Shown here piece after piece: positions 51,767 to 61,207 of a stretch of 64,000 bases of DNA. The DNA lies in contig JAEUPC010000202.1 of assembly GCA_016789865.1 (NCBI GenBank), positions 28,182-92,181 on the forward strand. Direction: 5' to 3'. Under the pieces are notes generated by a model, which was not told where the DNA came from, searched no databases, and saw only the letters and a program-made list of their open reading frames with translations. A program made the position numbers and the translations under genes. Position 1 is the first letter of the stretch. Each line of letters begins with the position of its first letter. This DNA is from Rubrivivax sp. GTDB taxonomy: Bacteria; Pseudomonadota; Gammaproteobacteria; Burkholderiales; Burkholderiaceae_C.

Positions 51767-54345
51767 CGCACGAAGCCTTTGCCGACATCGAAGCCCTGCG
51801 GGGCGCGCACGACGCGCTGCTGGCCGCGCTGGACGCCGAGCGCGAGCGCGCCGGGCCGAGTGCCGGCGACCGCGCCGCGCTGCTGGGCGTGGTGGTGCCG
51901 GCGCGCGCTTTCGTGGCGCAGGCGCTGGCCACCGGCACCCTGCTGGACGACCTGGAAGACCGCACTGCCGCGCAGGTGCTGGTGGACTACTGGTGCACGC
52001 GGCTGGCACGCGTGGGCGAGGCCTGCGCCGACGAGGAGCTGGCGGCCTTCGACGCCTCCCGGCTGCCCGAACTGGCCGACAGCGACATGCCGTTCGGCGG
52101 GCCCACGGCGTTGAGCGACGCCGTGCGCTTCTTCGGCCGCGAGGCCGAGACGAAGAAGCTGCTGGCGCTGGTGCAGGTGACGCCGCTGGTGCTGGTGTCG
52201 GGGCCGGCCGGTTGCGGCAAGTCGTCGCTGGTGATGGCCGGCCTGCTGCCCGCGCTGCGCGCGGCGGTGGGGGTCGACGGCCGGCCGGCTTGGCGTGTGC
52301 CCGATGCGGTGCGAGCGGGGCCCTCGTGGCCGGTGAACCTGGCCGACGCGCTGCGGGCCGCAGCGCCGGTTGCCGGCTCCGGCACCGGGTCGGCGGCAGG
52401 TGGCCTCGGCAGCACGACGTGGCTGGAGGCGATCGAGAACGCAGCGCAGTCTGCTGGTGCGCCGCTGGTGGTGACGCTCGACCAGGCCGAGGGCCTGTTC
52501 ACGCAGGCCGACCCTGCGGTTCAAGAGGTTGCGCAAGAGGTTGCGCAAGGCGGTGCGCAAGGGGGTGCGCAGGGGGGTGCGCAAGGGGGTGCGCAAGGGG
52601 GTGCGCAAGGGGGTGCGCACGGGGGTGCGCAAGGGGGTGCGCAGCGGGGGGCGCAGGGGGAGGTGCAGAAGGCCGCGCAAGACGCGACGCAGGAGCCGGC
52701 GGCGGGCGCGCTGATGGCGCTGCTCGGGGCCGGCCGCGGCCACCACGTCGTGCTCGTGCTGCGCGAGGAGTTCGAGCCGCGCGTGCTGCAGCATCCCCTG
52801 CTCGCGCAGTGGTGCATCGGTGAGGGTGGCACCGGCGCGCGCCGCATGGCCCGCTTTGCAGTCGGCGCGCTCACGCCCGAGGGGCTGCGCGCAGCCATCG
52901 TCGGCCCGGCGCGGCGCGTGGGCCTGCAGGTGCAGCCCGAAGTGGCCGATGACCTCGTCAACCTGGTGGCCGGGCAGCGTTCGGCGCTGAAGCTGCTGCA
53001 GCACGCGCTCACCACGCTGTGGGCGGCCAGGCGCCGCAACCGCGTCGGCTGGGAGGAGTACCTGCCGCTGCGCGACAGACTCGAAGCCGACAAGTGGCGC
53101 TTCGAGTCCGAGCACCAGGCGGCGGCAGCGCAGCGTGAACGCGCCGCGGCCGAGCGCGAGCGTGCGGGCGCCGAGCGGGAGCGTGCCGCCGCGCAGCGCG
53201 AGCGGGCCAACGCCGAGCGCGAGCGGCAGGCGATGGAGGCCGAGCGTGCCCTGGCCCGCCGCAGCCGCCGGCAGCTGCGCTGGGCGCTGGCAGGGCTGGT
53301 GGTGTTTGTCGCAGCGACGATCGGCATCGGCTCGATCGCTGCGTACCAGCGACAGGTGGCTGAGCGGATCGGGGAACTCGACCGCCTGACCCTGGGGGAC
53401 AGCCTGGAACAGATGCGCGCCGAGCAGGCCGGGCAGCTGGACCGGCAGCGCACCCGCATCGAGGCGCTGCTGGCCGAGAACCGGGCGCTGCGCGAGCAGG
53501 CTGGCGCCGTGCCGCCGGGCGCGTTGCCTGCGCGGCCTGCCCCGACGGTGCCGCTCGCGTCGCCGGGGGCGGCCACCTTGACGGGCGCCACACCCGGGCC
53601 GGCGCGAGCAGCGGCGCCGCCCGTGCCTGCCACGGTGCCGGCGACCGCAGCGTCGAGCCCGGCCACGAGGGCGCCTGCGCCGGGGCCCGCCTCTGAGCGC
53701 ACGGCCGTGCTGCCGGCGACGCGTGGCCCCGCGGTCTCGATGGGCAGGGGCGCCGCCTCGCAGGCCGCAACGGTGGCGAGCGTGGCGACCAACGCATCGA
53801 CCAACGCGCCGACCAACGCAGCGACGGTCCCGCCGACCAACGCGCCGACCAACGCGCCGACCAACGCGGCGGCCGGCGCGGGCACACGCGCCGATGGCCC
53901 GCCGCGGCAATCCTCGGCCATGCCACCAGCGGCCATCAGTGCCGAGGAGAAGCGCTGGCGCGCCCGGCGGCTCGTCCACTTCATCGACACCCAGCGCCCG
54001 GGAGCCAGCGCGGAAGAGTTGCGCCGGCTGCACGTGTTCAGCTACAGCTGGGCGCGCTCGCGCTGGGAAGAGCTGAACCTGCAGACGGCGCTGTCGCTGG
54101 CCGTGCTGTTCGACACCGCCGTCGCGCAAGGCCCCTTGCAGGCCGCGACGATGCGCATGAATGCCACGCCGATCGATGGCACGCCCGCGGCGGAGCGCAA
54201 GTTCGTCGAGAGCTACCTGGCCCGGCGTGTGTCGGGTGCCGCAAACGCGCTGCAACCGCAGGACGAACCGCGCCGCGTCGAGGCCCTGCGGCGGCACATG
54301 GCGCAGGACTGGCAATTGCCGGCATACGCGAGCGACGGATCGTGA
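51763..54345 (+). CDS. nSTAND-type NTPase membrane protein with repeat insertion
   Basis: 860 residues. A helical N-terminal region (1-120) precedes an nSTAND1-like NTPase: RFFGREAE (about 122-129), Walker A SGPAGCGKSSLV (K153), GLLPAL after it, Walker B-like LVVTLDQAEG (D240), then a Gly-Gly-Ala-Gln tandem insertion (about 255-300), and LVLREEFEPRVL, FAVGALTPEGLRAAI, LLQHALTTLW of the C-terminal NTPase lobe. A coiled coil of repeated AERERAAAQRE units leads to a transmembrane helix (RWALAGLVVFVAATIGIG) at about 506-530. A Pro/Thr/Ala-rich stalk containing NAPT repeats and a helical C-terminal domain follow. STAND NTPases oligomerise on ligand binding; the adjacent TIR gene suggests an immune-like switch. 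There are no WD40 blades here. Confidence 0.8.
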   Translation: MTHEAFADIEALRGAHDALLAALDAERERAGPSAGDRAALLGVVVPARAFVAQALATGTLLDDLEDRTAAQVLVDYWCTRLARVGEACADEELAAFDASRLPELADSDMPFGGPTALSDAVRFFGREAETKKLLALVQVTPLVLVSGPAGCGKSSLVMAGLLPALRAAVGVDGRPAWRVPDAVRAGPSWPVNLADALRAAAPVAGSGTGSAAGGLGSTTWLEAIENAAQSAGAPLVVTLDQAEGLFTQADPAVQEVAQEVAQGGAQGGAQGGAQGGAQGGAQGGAHGGAQGGAQRGAQGEVQKAAQDATQEPAAGALMALLGAGRGHHVVLVLREEFEPRVLQHPLLAQWCIGEGGTGARRMARFAVGALTPEGLRAAIVGPARRVGLQVQPEVADDLVNLVAGQRSALKLLQHALTTLWAARRRNRVGWEEYLPLRDRLEADKWRFESEHQAAAAQRERAAAERERAGAERERAAAQRERANAERERQAMEAERALARRSRRQLRWALAGLVVFVAATIGIGSIAAYQRQVAERIGELDRLTLGDSLEQMRAEQAGQLDRQRTRIEALLAENRALREQAGAVPPGALPARPAPTVPLASPGAATLTGATPGPARAAAPPVPATVPATAASSPATRAPAPGPASERTAVLPATRGPAVSMGRGAASQAATVASVATNASTNAPTNAATVPPTNAPTNAPTNAAAGAGTRADGPPRQSSAMPPAAISAEEKRWRARRLVHFIDTQRPGASAEELRRLHVFSYSWARSRWEELNLQTALSLAVLFDTAVAQGPLQAATMRMNATPIDGTPAAERKFVESYLARRVSGAANALQPQDEPRRVEALRRHMAQDWQLPAYASDGS
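52531..52662 (+). repeat. 12-bp tandem array, eleven copies, inside the nSTAND NTPase
   Basis: Eleven units of consensus GCGCAAGGGGGT (five or so identical) encode Gly-Gly-Ala-Gln repeats. They are inserted between the Walker B strand and the next conserved strand of the NTPase domain. Every unit is in frame. Confidence 0.92.
53785..53880 (+). repeat. 12-bp tandem array in the nSTAND protein stalk
   Basis: Eight 12-base units of the kind CCGACCAACGCG encode Pro/Ser/Ala-Thr-Asn-Ala repeats in the stalk after the transmembrane helix. Three adjacent copies (53833-53868) are identical. Confidence 0.9.
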
Positions 54346-54402
54346 GCCGATGTGTGGAGCCGGCGGCTGCGGCGGCCCGCGCCCTGCCGGGCTCGGGTGT
54401 TC

Positions 54403-56307
54403 TCAGGCCGGCATCACGTCGAAGGCGATGGTCAGCCGCTCGTCATCGTCCTGGAACGGCACGGTGCCGTGCCACAGGTACGAGGGGAACAGCACCAGGC
54501 GGCCGGGCCGCGGCCGCACGACCCTGCGCGCCGGGAGCCCGATGTCGAGGTCGGGTTGGCCGAACTGAATCCAGCCGGCGTGGCCCGCATCCTCGTCTCG
54601 CACCGAGCCCGGCACGCTGACGTAGTACGCGCTGCTGATCCAGCCGTGCGGGTGCACGTGGTGGGTGTGGAAGCCGCCGCGCGAAAGCCGCGACGACCAC
54701 GAGTCGGTGAAGCGCCAGCGCTCGCTGCGGCGCGCCAGCAGCGGGTGCGAGACGAACCGCAGGCCCGGGGCGGGGCCCGAGGGTGCGTTCGATGCCGCAC
54801 CCCGCGATGCCGAGGCCACCTCATCGGCCGGCAGCGCGGCGATGTAGCGCGACACCGCTTCACCGATCCGCACCTTCAGCGCATCGACCAGCGGGTGGCC
54901 CTGGTCGAACAGGTTGCCCAGCGTCTGCGTGCCGCGGCGCAGCGTCTGGTCGACCGGCTCGCGGCGGTCGTGGTGCAGCGCGCGCAGTTCTGCGGCCAGG
55001 GCGGCGTTGAAGGTGGCCATGTCGGCGAAGCCCGGCGGCGGCTCGAGGTCGAACGGCTGCACGAGCCGCGGCACGTCGTTCAGCCAGCCGTCGCGCGGGT
55101 CGCCGCGCAGGCGCCACGCGAGACCCAGGCGGGCCAGGGCATGCTGGTCCTGCGGGGCCAGCGCCACGGCACGTTCGGCGGCGGCCTGGGCGGCCTCGGG
55201 CATGCCGGCGGCAAGCCGGGCGGCGGCGAGGTTGGCATGCATCTCGGCATCGCCCGGCGCGGCCGCCACGGCGTGTTCGTGCTCGGCCACGGCGGCAGCG
55301 GTCTCGCCCAGGCGCAGCAGCGCGCGGCCCAGGCCGTCGTGGAAGCCCGCGGCTGCGGGGCTGCGGCGCAGGGCCTCGCGGAAGGCCTCGGCGGCTTCGG
55401 CATGGCGCTCGCCGCGGGCCAGCAGGTGGCCGCGCAGCCCGGGCCCCAGCGGCGAGGCCGGGTGCGCGGCCTGCACGGCGCGCAGCTCGGCGTCGAAGGC
55501 GTCGTCGCCCTGCCGCCAGCGCAGCCGCGCCAGGTCGTACAGCGCGAGTGAATGCAGCGGCTCGCGTTGCAGCGCCGCGCGATAGGCCTGCACCGCCTCG
55601 TCGCCGCGGCCGAGGCTTTGCAGCGTGTGGCCGTGGTTGTAGTGCGCGTGGGCGGCGTCGATGCCCAACGCGAAGGCGCGATCGTGTGCGGCCAGCGCTT
55701 CGGCGGGCCGATGGAGCTGCTGCAGCACGGCGGCGCGGTTGTGGTGCAGCGCGCCGCGCGCCGGTGCGAGCCCGATCGCGGCATCGAGCGTGCCCAGCGC
55801 GTCGGCGAGCCGGCCGGCCTCCTGCTGCAGCTGCGCGGCCAGTTGCAGGGCGGCTTCGTGCGGGCCGCCGGGGCAGGCCAGTGCGTCCTGCAGCGCGGCG
55901 GCGGCATCCTCGCGGCGGCCAAGCCGGTGCAGCACGCGGGCGCGGTTGTAGTGGGCTTCACCGTACTGCGGCACCTGCACGATGGCGCGCGCGAAGGCGG
56001 CCAGCGCCTCGTCGTCGCGCTGCGCGCGGGCGAGCCGGTTGCCGAGGTTGTTCCACACCGCGGGCTGGGCATCGTTGGCGGCCAGCGAGCGGCGCCACCA
56101 TTGTTCGGCCTGGTCGTCGTCGCCGCGCGCGCGGGCCAGCTCGCCCATCCAGCGCAGCGCCTCGGGCTGGCCCGGCACCAGCGCCAGCGCGGCCTGCACC
56201 TGCGCGGTGGCCGCGGCGTGCTCGCCGCGCCCGTGTGCCGCTGCGGCGGCCTGCATGCGCGTGGCGAATTCGGCGGCGGTGTTCCTGGCGACCATGAAGG
56301 GGCGCAT
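54403..56307 (-). CDS. TPR protein with C-terminal 2OG-Fe(II) oxygenase-like domain
   Basis: 634 residues from the ATG at 56307; the ATG at 56295 is an alternative and neither has a clear Shine-Dalgarno. About ten TPR repeats (QPEALRWMGELARARGDDDQ, AEALAAHDRAFALGIDAAHA, HYNHGHTLQSLGRGDEAVQ) precede a putative 2OG-FeII_Oxy_5 domain. It contains FHTHHVHPHGWISSAYYVSV and, later, RPRPGRLVLFPSYLWHGTVP, with the metal-type His residues and the Arg for 2-oxoglutarate in a plausible order. It may hydroxylate a protein or peptide bound by the TPRs. A five-copy 12-bp array lies just upstream, so 5' variation may affect expression. Convergent with the nSTAND gene. Confidence 0.78.
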   Translation of the reverse strand: MRPFMVARNTAAEFATRMQAAAAAHGRGEHAAATAQVQAALALVPGQPEALRWMGELARARGDDDQAEQWWRRSLAANDAQPAVWNNLGNRLARAQRDDEALAAFARAIVQVPQYGEAHYNRARVLHRLGRREDAAAALQDALACPGGPHEAALQLAAQLQQEAGRLADALGTLDAAIGLAPARGALHHNRAAVLQQLHRPAEALAAHDRAFALGIDAAHAHYNHGHTLQSLGRGDEAVQAYRAALQREPLHSLALYDLARLRWRQGDDAFDAELRAVQAAHPASPLGPGLRGHLLARGERHAEAAEAFREALRRSPAAAGFHDGLGRALLRLGETAAAVAEHEHAVAAAPGDAEMHANLAAARLAAGMPEAAQAAAERAVALAPQDQHALARLGLAWRLRGDPRDGWLNDVPRLVQPFDLEPPPGFADMATFNAALAAELRALHHDRREPVDQTLRRGTQTLGNLFDQGHPLVDALKVRIGEAVSRYIAALPADEVASASRGAASNAPSGPAPGLRFVSHPLLARRSERWRFTDSWSSRLSRGGFHTHHVHPHGWISSAYYVSVPGSVRDEDAGHAGWIQFGQPDLDIGLPARRVVRPRPGRLVLFPSYLWHGTVPFQDDDERLTIAFDVMPA

Positions 56308-56631
56308 TGTGCGGGGCTTGCCGTGCCTGAGGCCGCACCCGAGGCCGCACCCGAGGCCGCACCCGAGGCCGCACCCGAGGCCGCACCTCTTGCGCATGCC
56401 CCGTGGCACACACCTTGACCAGCGCCAGGGACCGGGCCGCCCCGCGGGCACAATCGGCGCCACTTCCCCCGCATCTCCGCATCGAGCACGCGCCTTGTGA
56501 TCGCGCCCGCCACCTTCTCGCGCCGCGCCGTCCACGGTGCGGCATCGGCCCCACTGCACAAGCACATGGATGGGCGGGCGCTGGGCGAAGGCCATGCGTT
56601 GGCGTTCACTGGTGCGGCTGGCCAGCGCCGG
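56308..56631. other. Divergent control region with 12-bp array (56329-56388)
   Basis: Between the TPR-oxygenase gene (minus) and the dienelactone-hydrolase-like gene (plus). Five contiguous copies of GAGGCCGCACCC, four identical and the last ending T, occupy 56329-56388. They start 22 bases upstream of the TPR-oxygenase ATG and probably overlap its promoter. The remaining sequence holds weak alternative starts for the plus-strand gene (GTG 56497, ATG 56566). No clear -35/-10 pair was seen. Confidence 0.6.
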
Positions 56632-57548
56632 ATGGCCGGTACTTTGTTGAAGTGCTGGGGCTGGATGTTGCTGTGCGCGGGGCTCGTCGGTGCGGCATCG
56701 CCGGCCCTGGTGCTTGCGGCGCCGCAGGCCGTGACGGTGCCCAGCCTCGATGCGCCGCTTGGCGGCGCGGCCGTGGCGCTGCCGGCCACGTGGTTCAGCG
56801 CGTCCACCACCGGCCGGGCGCCTGCGCTGGTGCTGCTGCACGGCTGCGGCGGCCTGGGCGACAGCCGCGATGGCGGCGCGGTGCGGCTGGCCGCGCGCTA
56901 CACCGAACTCGCGGCGTTCCTGAACGGCCTGGGCATCCACGTGCTGGTCACCGACTCGCTCACGCCGCGCGGCGAGCGCGAGCTGTGCACGCAGCGCACC
57001 GGCGAGCGCCGCGTGACGCAGCTGCAACGGCGGCGCGATGCGCTGGGCGCGCTGCGCTGGCTGGCCGCGCAGCCGGGGGTCGACACCGCGCGCCTGGGCG
57101 TGCTCGGCTGGAGCAACGGCGGCAGCACCGTGCTGGCCGCCACCAATCTGCAGCACCCCGAGGTGGCGCGCGCCGCCGCGGCGGGCACGCGTGCCAGCCT
57201 GGCGGTGGCGCTCTATCCCGGCTGCGAGGCCGAGCTGAAGCGCGGCTACCGGCCGGCGGCGCCGTTGATGATGCTGCTGGGCGAAGCCGACGACTGGACG
57301 CCGGCCGCGCCCTGCAAGCAGCTGGCCGCGCAGGCCCTGCCCGAGGGCGGCGTGGCCGCGCCGCAGTTCGAGGCCTACGAAGGCGCCCACCACGGTTTCG
57401 ACGGCACGGTGCCGGTGCGGCTGCGGCGCGACGTGCCCAACGGCGTGAGCCCCGGCCAGGGCGTGCATGCCGGCGCCCACCCCGAGGCGCGCGCCGCGGC
57501 GCGCCAGCGGCTCGAGCGCTTTCTGCGCGAGATCTGGAGCCTCGTCCC

Positions 57549-57552
<4 letters not shown>
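56632..57552 (+). CDS. Dienelactone-hydrolase-like alpha/beta hydrolase, secreted
   Basis: 306 residues from the ATG at 56632, chosen because a signal peptide follows at once ([20 protein letters not shown], then LVLA); upstream GTG 56497 and ATG 56566 would add unlikely sequence. Alpha/beta hydrolase of the dienelactone hydrolase type: oxyanion HGCGGLGDS, nucleophile Ser in [14 protein letters not shown], acid near [11 protein letters not shown] and base His in [10 protein letters not shown]. It is predicted periplasmic and may cleave esters or lactones; substrate unknown. Its stop overlaps the next start (GTGA), so the pair is coupled. Contrast with the 7780 protein, which has lost its serine. 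Confidence 0.72.
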
Positions 57553-58442
<890 letters not shown>

Positions 58443-58500
58443 GCGCAGCGGGCCGCTGTGAGGCGCGGGTCGCGGCGCACGCCTCGCGCAGGGCCCGGCC

Positions 58501-58640
58501 GTGAGCGGGGAGCGGCCCGCACCGAGTTCGGCCGCGCTGCGCCGCGTGGTGGCCGCGGTGGCGCTGCTCAACCTGGGCTGCCTCGGCGTCGCCCCGCGGG
58601 TCCATCGTGAGCGCGCTGCCGCGGGCTCTTCGTTGAGCGC
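58501..58640 (+). pseudogene. Possible remnant of a cation-diffusion-facilitator gene start
   Basis: A GTG-started frame reads SGERPAPSSAALRRVVAAVA then LLNLGCLGV, which resembles the first transmembrane helix of cation transporters. The similarity stops at once and no later membrane helices or metal motifs follow in any frame before ribokinase. It may be a decayed fragment or chance. Very tentative. Confidence 0.2.
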
Positions 58641-58685
58641 GCCGCGGCGCGCTGGGTGCAGAGTCGGGCCAAGTCGAGCGCCGCC

Positions 58686-59555
58686 ATGCTGGTTGTTGCC
58701 GGTTCGTTGAACGTCGACCTGGTCGGCCGTGCCCCGCGCATCCCGGCTGCGGGCGAGACCGTGCTCGGCGCAGCGCTCCAGCGCCATCACGGCGGCAAGG
58801 GCGGCAACCAGGCGGTGGCGGCGGTGCGGCTGGGCGCGGCGGTGCGATTCTTCGGCGCGGTGGGCCGCGACGCCGCCGGCGAAGAACTGTGTGCGGCGCT
58901 GGTCGCCGAAGGCATCGATGCCGCCGGCGTCGTGCGCGTCGAGCAGGCCAGCGGTGCCGCACTGATTACCGTAAGCAACGATGGCGAGAACGCCATCACC
59001 GTGCTGCCCGGGGCCAATCTCGCGGTGGCGCCGCCGGCCGCCGGGGCGCTGCAAGGGGCGCGGGCACTGCTGCTGCAACAGGAGATCACACCAGCGGTGA
59101 ACCTGGCCTGGGCTCGGGCGGCGCGCGACGCGCGCGTGCCGGTGCTGCTGAATGCCGCGCCCGCCGACGCGGCAGCGGCCGCGGCCGTGCTGCCGTGGGT
59201 GGACTTGCTGCTCGTCAACCAGCGCGAGCTGCAGCAACTGGGCGGGCGCGAGGCCGCGCTCGGCCCGCCGGTAGTGGTCACGACGCTGGGCGCCGCGGGG
59301 TGCCGTTGTTGGCAACACGGGCGTGCGATCGCGCTGCCCGGGCACGCCGTCGATGTGGTGGATACCACCGGCGCAGGCGACACCTTCGCCGGCGCGCTGG
59401 CTGCGGCGCTGGTGGCCGGCAAGGGGCTCGCCGCGGCGGTGCGCGAAGCCAACCTGGCCGCGGCGTTGTCATGCCGCCGCGCCGGGGCCCGCGGCGGCAT
59501 GCCCAGGCGCGCCGAGCTCCAGCAAGCCCTGGCCGCCGACGGCATGGAAGACTGA
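58686..59555 (+). CDS. rbsK: Ribokinase-family (PfkB) sugar kinase
   Basis: 289 residues from the ATG at 58686. PfkB signatures: MLVVAGSLNVDLVGRAPRIP at the N-terminus, the GGKGGNQAVA anion-site motif, and the catalytic-base motif DTTGAGDTFAGALAAAL. This matches RbsK, which phosphorylates ribose at O5, but other sugar kinases of the family are possible. No ribose transport genes are adjacent. It is followed by pcm after 76 bases. The last 30 residues are slightly shorter than in E. coli RbsK. Confidence 0.8.
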   Translation: MLVVAGSLNVDLVGRAPRIPAAGETVLGAALQRHHGGKGGNQAVAAVRLGAAVRFFGAVGRDAAGEELCAALVAEGIDAAGVVRVEQASGAALITVSNDGENAITVLPGANLAVAPPAAGALQGARALLLQQEITPAVNLAWARAARDARVPVLLNAAPADAAAAAAVLPWVDLLLVNQRELQQLGGREAALGPPVVVTTLGAAGCRCWQHGRAIALPGHAVDVVDTTGAGDTFAGALAAALVAGKGLAAAVREANLAAALSCRRAGARGGMPRRAELQQALAADGMED

Positions 59556-59631
59556 ACCGCGCTGCCGTACCATGGGACTTCGGCACCGGGCGACTGCAAC
59601 ATACCGGTGCGCACAGCGCAAGGCGGCCCCG

Positions 59632-60303
59632 ATGGACAGCCCCGAATACGCAGCCGAACGAGAACAGATGGTCGCGGCGATCGTCGCCCACACCATCTTC
59701 GTCACCGGGCGCCTGGGCAAGGCCTCGCTCGACCGCCGCGTGCTGGAGGTGATGGGCCGCGTGCCGCGCCACGAGTTCGTGCCCGCGGCGATGCAGCCGA
59801 TGGCCTATGCCGACACGCCGCTTCCGGTGGGACACGGCAAGACCATCTCGCAGCCGTTCATCGTGGCGCTGATGACCGACCTGTTGGAACTGAAGCCCGA
59901 CGACAAGGTGCTCGAGGTCGGCACCGGCCTCGGCTACCAGACCGCGGTGCTGTCGCAGCTGGCCGCGCGCGTGTACAGCGTCGAGCTGATCGAGGCGCTG
60001 TCGGCCGGCGCGGCGGTGCGCCTGAAGCGCCTGGGTTATGCGGGCAACATCGACCTGCGCATCGGCGACGGCCGCGGCGGCTGGCCCGAGCAGGCGCCGT
60101 TCCCGAAGATCATCGTCACCGCCGCGCCCGATGTCATTCCGGCCACTCTGCTGCAACAGCTGGCCCCGGGCGGCCGCATGGTCATCCCGGCCGGGATGAA
60201 GGGCGCGCAGCAGTTGCTGGTGGTGAGCAAGGACGAAGCCGGCAGGCCCAGCTCGCGCGAGGTGCTGCCGGTGGCGTTTTCGGCACTGGAGGCCCCGCAT
60301 TGA
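59632..60303 (+). CDS. pcm: Protein-L-isoaspartate O-methyltransferase
   Basis: 223 residues. Typical PCMT features: VPRHEFVPAAMQPMAYADTP, GHGKTISQPFIVALMTDLL, SAM-binding VLEVGTGLGYQTAVLSQLA and IVTAAPDVIPATLLQQL. It repairs isoaspartyl damage in proteins by methylating the abnormal carboxyl, using S-adenosylmethionine, in the cytoplasm. No surE, nlpD or rpoS follows, unlike enterobacteria. It is two bases from the next gene. Confidence 0.93.
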   Translation: MDSPEYAAEREQMVAAIVAHTIFVTGRLGKASLDRRVLEVMGRVPRHEFVPAAMQPMAYADTPLPVGHGKTISQPFIVALMTDLLELKPDDKVLEVGTGLGYQTAVLSQLAARVYSVELIEALSAGAAVRLKRLGYAGNIDLRIGDGRGGWPEQAPFPKIIVTAAPDVIPATLLQQLAPGGRMVIPAGMKGAQQLLVVSKDEAGRPSSREVLPVAFSALEAPH

Positions 60304-60305
60304 CC

Positions 60306-61079
60306 ATGGCTGCACTGCACTCTTTCGCCCCCGGCGGCTACCACTTCCTGCAAGGCGGGTTTCCGTACTCGCAGGGCGTGATCGCGCAGGCCGGCTTCGA
60401 GATCGTGCGGGCGCGCTTCGCGCGGCCGCTGCCGGTGGCGGCGGGCTTCGCGGCCATCGAGGCGCACCTGGGCGCCGCGGGCCGGCCGCTGACGGCGCTG
60501 TGTGCGGCCGAGCTGCGCTCGCCCACGCCCTTCACGATGGCCGGCTTCCAGGGCTTCAACCGCGGCTATGTCGACGTGCTGGAACGCTGGGGGCTGGTGC
60601 GCGACGGGCTCAACCCGGTGGCGCGCAGCAACGTCTGCCCGCGCTTCGGGCCGCCGGCCGAGCCGTCGTTCTTCGCATTCAGCTACACGGTGCCGCTGGG
60701 CGGGCCGCCTTCATCTGCTGCGGCCTCAACGCAAGGCAGCGATTTCGTCGTGGCCGGCAGCGGCGAATGGCCCGAAGGCGAACCGTTCCCCGAGGGCATC
60801 GTCGCACGCGGCGACCGTTCGGCCGCGGGGTTGGCGGCCAAGGCGCGCCACGTCATCGACACGATGCGCGCTCGCGCCGCGGGTCTGCATGGGGACTGGT
60901 CCGGACTCAGCGCCGTGCAGGTCTACACCGTGCATGACATTCACCCACTGCTGCCTTCGCACTTCGCGCCCGCGGGGCTCACGCCGCTGGGGTTGACGTG
61001 GCACGTGTGCGCGCCGCCGATTCTCGAACTCGAGTTCGAGATGGACGTGCGGCGGGTGAGTGTCGAGCGGATGCTCTGA
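60306..61079 (+). CDS. Conserved protein of unknown function, possibly CnbZ-like deaminase
   Basis: 257 residues beginning MAALHSFAPGGYHFLQGGFP; the start lies two bases after pcm. Motifs FQGFNRGYVDVLERWGLV, PVARSNVCP and EPSFFAFSYTVP, and a C-terminal half ending LELEFEMDVRRVSVERML, resemble proteins annotated as 2-amino-5-chloromuconate deaminase CnbZ, which are RidA/chorismate-mutase-like duplications. That label is from memory and uncertain. No aromatic-degradation genes are nearby, so the role may be a general enamine or imine hydrolase. Probably cytoplasmic. Confidence 0.5.
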   Translation: MAALHSFAPGGYHFLQGGFPYSQGVIAQAGFEIVRARFARPLPVAAGFAAIEAHLGAAGRPLTALCAAELRSPTPFTMAGFQGFNRGYVDVLERWGLVRDGLNPVARSNVCPRFGPPAEPSFFAFSYTVPLGGPPSSAAASTQGSDFVVAGSGEWPEGEPFPEGIVARGDRSAAGLAAKARHVIDTMRARAAGLHGDWSGLSAVQVYTVHDIHPLLPSHFAPAGLTPLGLTWHVCAPPILELEFEMDVRRVSVERML

Positions 61080-61207
61080 GCTGCATCCAGGGTCGGCTTC
61101 GTCGCGTAGTTCTGCGGCAGTCAACGGGCGCGCTGCGGTACCGCCCGAGTGTGCTTGCGCTCGACCACGACCGAACGACCGACCGGCCGACCCTCGGTGA
61201 GACCACC

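Noticed and set aside
52531-52662. CRISPR array
   Set aside because: Units are contiguous 12-mers without spacers, in frame within a gene. The same holds for the other tandem arrays.
51643-54315. Minus-strand frame opposite the nSTAND gene
   Set aside because: Antisense shadow; its Arg-rich repeats are the reverse complement of the coding array.
56403-57548. Long N-terminal extension of the UPF0149/SEC-C protein
   Set aside because: Lies out of frame across the hydrolase gene and is Arg/Ala/Gly-rich; the GTG at 57549 overlapping the hydrolase stop is the credible start.
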